A DNA stretch of 6,471 nucleotides from positions 1 to 6,471 of the forward strand of contig CAZJWM010000105.1 of the NCBI GenBank assembly GCA_964549975.1, written 5' to 3'. The stretch comes from UBA3263 sp964549975. Its GTDB lineage: Bacteria; Bacteroidota; Bacteroidia; Bacteroidales; Muribaculaceae. Shown in pieces: positions 5,737-6,471 of this stretch (position 1 is its first letter; each line of letters begins with the position of its first letter). The notes under the pieces are model-generated. The model was not told the origin of the DNA. It saw only the letters and a list, made by a program, of their open reading frames with translations, and made no database searches. The position numbers were made by a program, and so were the translations under genes.

Positions 5737-6425
5737 TGTTCTTTAGAATTGGCTATTTGCTCCATCGCTGCCCAAAGCGGATCACCGGCGGGCACCGGAG
5801 CTGTGAGAGAAATAAGTTTACCGCTGACTGGGTGCACAAACTCAATGTGGCGAGCCATCAGCGAAATCGATCCGTCGGGGTTGCTGCGCTTGTCGCCATA
5901 CTTCAAATCGCCTCTCACCGGGCAACCTATAGCTGCCAACTGAACGCGAATCTGGTGTTTGCGGCCCGTTTCGAGTTTCACCTCAAGCAGATGATAGCGG
6001 TCGCTCGAGCCGAGCAGACGATAGCTCAACCGAGCCTCCTTGGAGTCGCGGCGCGGCTCGGCGTGAGCGGTGCTTTTGTTGGTGCGCTCCACCGTGGTGA
6101 TATGGTGCACCAAACGCGCCTCATGGTCTTTGGGCATAAACCGGGTGATGGCCCAATAGGTTTTGTCCACGCCGCCCGTGCGAAACAGCTCATTCATGCG
6201 CGAAAGCGCCTTGGAGGTTTTGGCGAACACAACCAATCCGGCCACAGGGCGATCCAGACGGTGGACCACTCCGCAGAACACGTTGCCCGGCTTGGCGTAT
6301 TTCTCCTTGATATATTGGCGCACAATATCCACCAGCGGAGTGTCGCCGGTTTTGTCGGCCTGGACAATTTCGCCTGCCGCTTTGTTGACCACAATGATGT
6401 GATTGTCTTCGTATATAACTTCCAT
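5733..6425 (-). CDS. RluA/RluD-family RNA pseudouridine synthase
   Basis: The enzyme isomerises uridine to pseudouridine in rRNA or tRNA. From the ATG at 6423-6425 the product is 230 aa and lacks an N-terminal S4 domain, so it resembles the compact RluA/TruC-like members. The opening VIYEDNHIIVVNKAAG is the standard family start. The catalytic motif VVHRLDRPVAGLVVFAKT contains the nucleophilic Asp58. DKTYWAI and TGRKHQIRVQLAAIGCPVRGDLKYG follow in the expected order and include the conserved Tyr90 and Arg160. LMARHIEFVHPVSGK closes the domain. An in-frame extension to a TTG at 6450-6452 is possible, but it would start inside a terminator-like hairpin and add non-conserved residues, so I reject it. 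The stop TGA (5733-5735) overlaps the fmt start. The RNA target cannot be told from sequence alone, so no symbol is given. Confidence 0.93.
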   Translation of the reverse strand: MEVIYEDNHIIVVNKAAGEIVQADKTGDTPLVDIVRQYIKEKYAKPGNVFCGVVHRLDRPVAGLVVFAKTSKALSRMNELFRTGGVDKTYWAITRFMPKDHEARLVHHITTVERTNKSTAHAEPRRDSKEARLSYRLLGSSDRYHLLEVKLETGRKHQIRVQLAAIGCPVRGDLKYGDKRSNPDGSISLMARHIEFVHPVSGKLISLTAPVPAGDPLWAAMEQIANSKEQ

Positions 6426-6434
6426 AGGTGACTT

Positions 6435-6471
6435 AAAGCAAAACAACCGCAAGTGCGAAAGCTCTTGCGGT
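6435..6471 (-). terminator. Intrinsic terminator-like hairpin ending a gene beyond the right edge
   Basis: Arms ACCGCAAG (6446-6453) and CTTGCGGT (6464-6471) form an 8-bp perfect stem with a 10-base loop. Read on the minus strand, the stem is followed by the T-rich stretch TGTTTTGCTTT. It lies 20 bases upstream of the pseudouridine synthase ATG, so it most likely ends the transcript of a minus-strand gene whose end lies just past the window. The stem may be longer than the window shows. Confidence 0.6.

Noticed and set aside
5320..6431. Plus-strand open frames of about 200-240 codons opposite fmt and the pseudouridine synthase
   Set aside because: The minus-strand frames carry all catalytic motifs of known families; the antisense translations resemble nothing and have no plausible start context.
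6439..6446. Minus-strand TTGTTTTG as a possible -7 element for the pseudouridine synthase operon
   Set aside because: One mismatch to TAnnTTTG and no matching -33 element within the hairpin region upstream; better explained as the T-rich terminator tail.
6426..6452. Nine-residue N-terminal extension of the pseudouridine synthase from TTG 6450-6452
   Set aside because: The TTG lies in the right arm of a terminator-like hairpin and the added residues are not part of the family start; ATG 6423-6425 directly precedes the conserved VIYEDNHI segment.

Overview
This window looks like chromosomal DNA from a member of the Bacteroidales. A Muribaculaceae-like gut lineage is my guess from overall protein flavour and moderately high GC, and it is not proven. 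The support is the absence of Shine-Dalgarno-like leaders, the protein variants present (a VGF-loop ClpC with a UVR middle domain, and a biotin carboxyl carrier domain fused to a carboxyltransferase), and tight packing. Nearly every base is coding. I see no mobile element, CRISPR array, tRNA or rRNA.

Layout. Positions 1-2242 read on the plus strand. They hold the 3' end of a biotin-dependent carboxyltransferase (PycB/OadA-like), then a ZnuA-type metal-binding lipoprotein and a ZnuC-type ABC ATPase that overlap each other. The membrane permease (ZnuB) expected with them is not here. Positions 2239-6425 read on the minus strand: an RluA/RluD-family pseudouridine synthase, fmt (methionyl-tRNA formyltransferase) and a full-length ClpC, in that transcription order. 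The two blocks converge so tightly that the stop codons of znuC and clpC overlap. At the right edge, a hairpin with a T-rich tail (minus strand) probably ends the transcript of a gene lying beyond the window.

How the genes work together. The plus-strand block combines central carbon metabolism with zinc (or related metal) uptake; carboxyltransferase domains of the pyruvate carboxylase/oxaloacetate decarboxylase family are themselves metal dependent. The minus-strand block is translation and protein quality control: RNA pseudouridylation, initiator tRNA formylation, and the unfoldase of a Clp protease.

I found no new defence or mobile system. Two regulatory structures stand out. First, an almost textbook intrinsic terminator (10-bp perfect stem plus six T) lies just after the carboxyltransferase stop codon but inside the stretch that must encode the ZnuA signal peptide, so terminator and coding sequence coincide. 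Second, an exact sigma-54 (-24/-12) promoter consensus lies in the only real intergenic gap, directly upstream of clpC.
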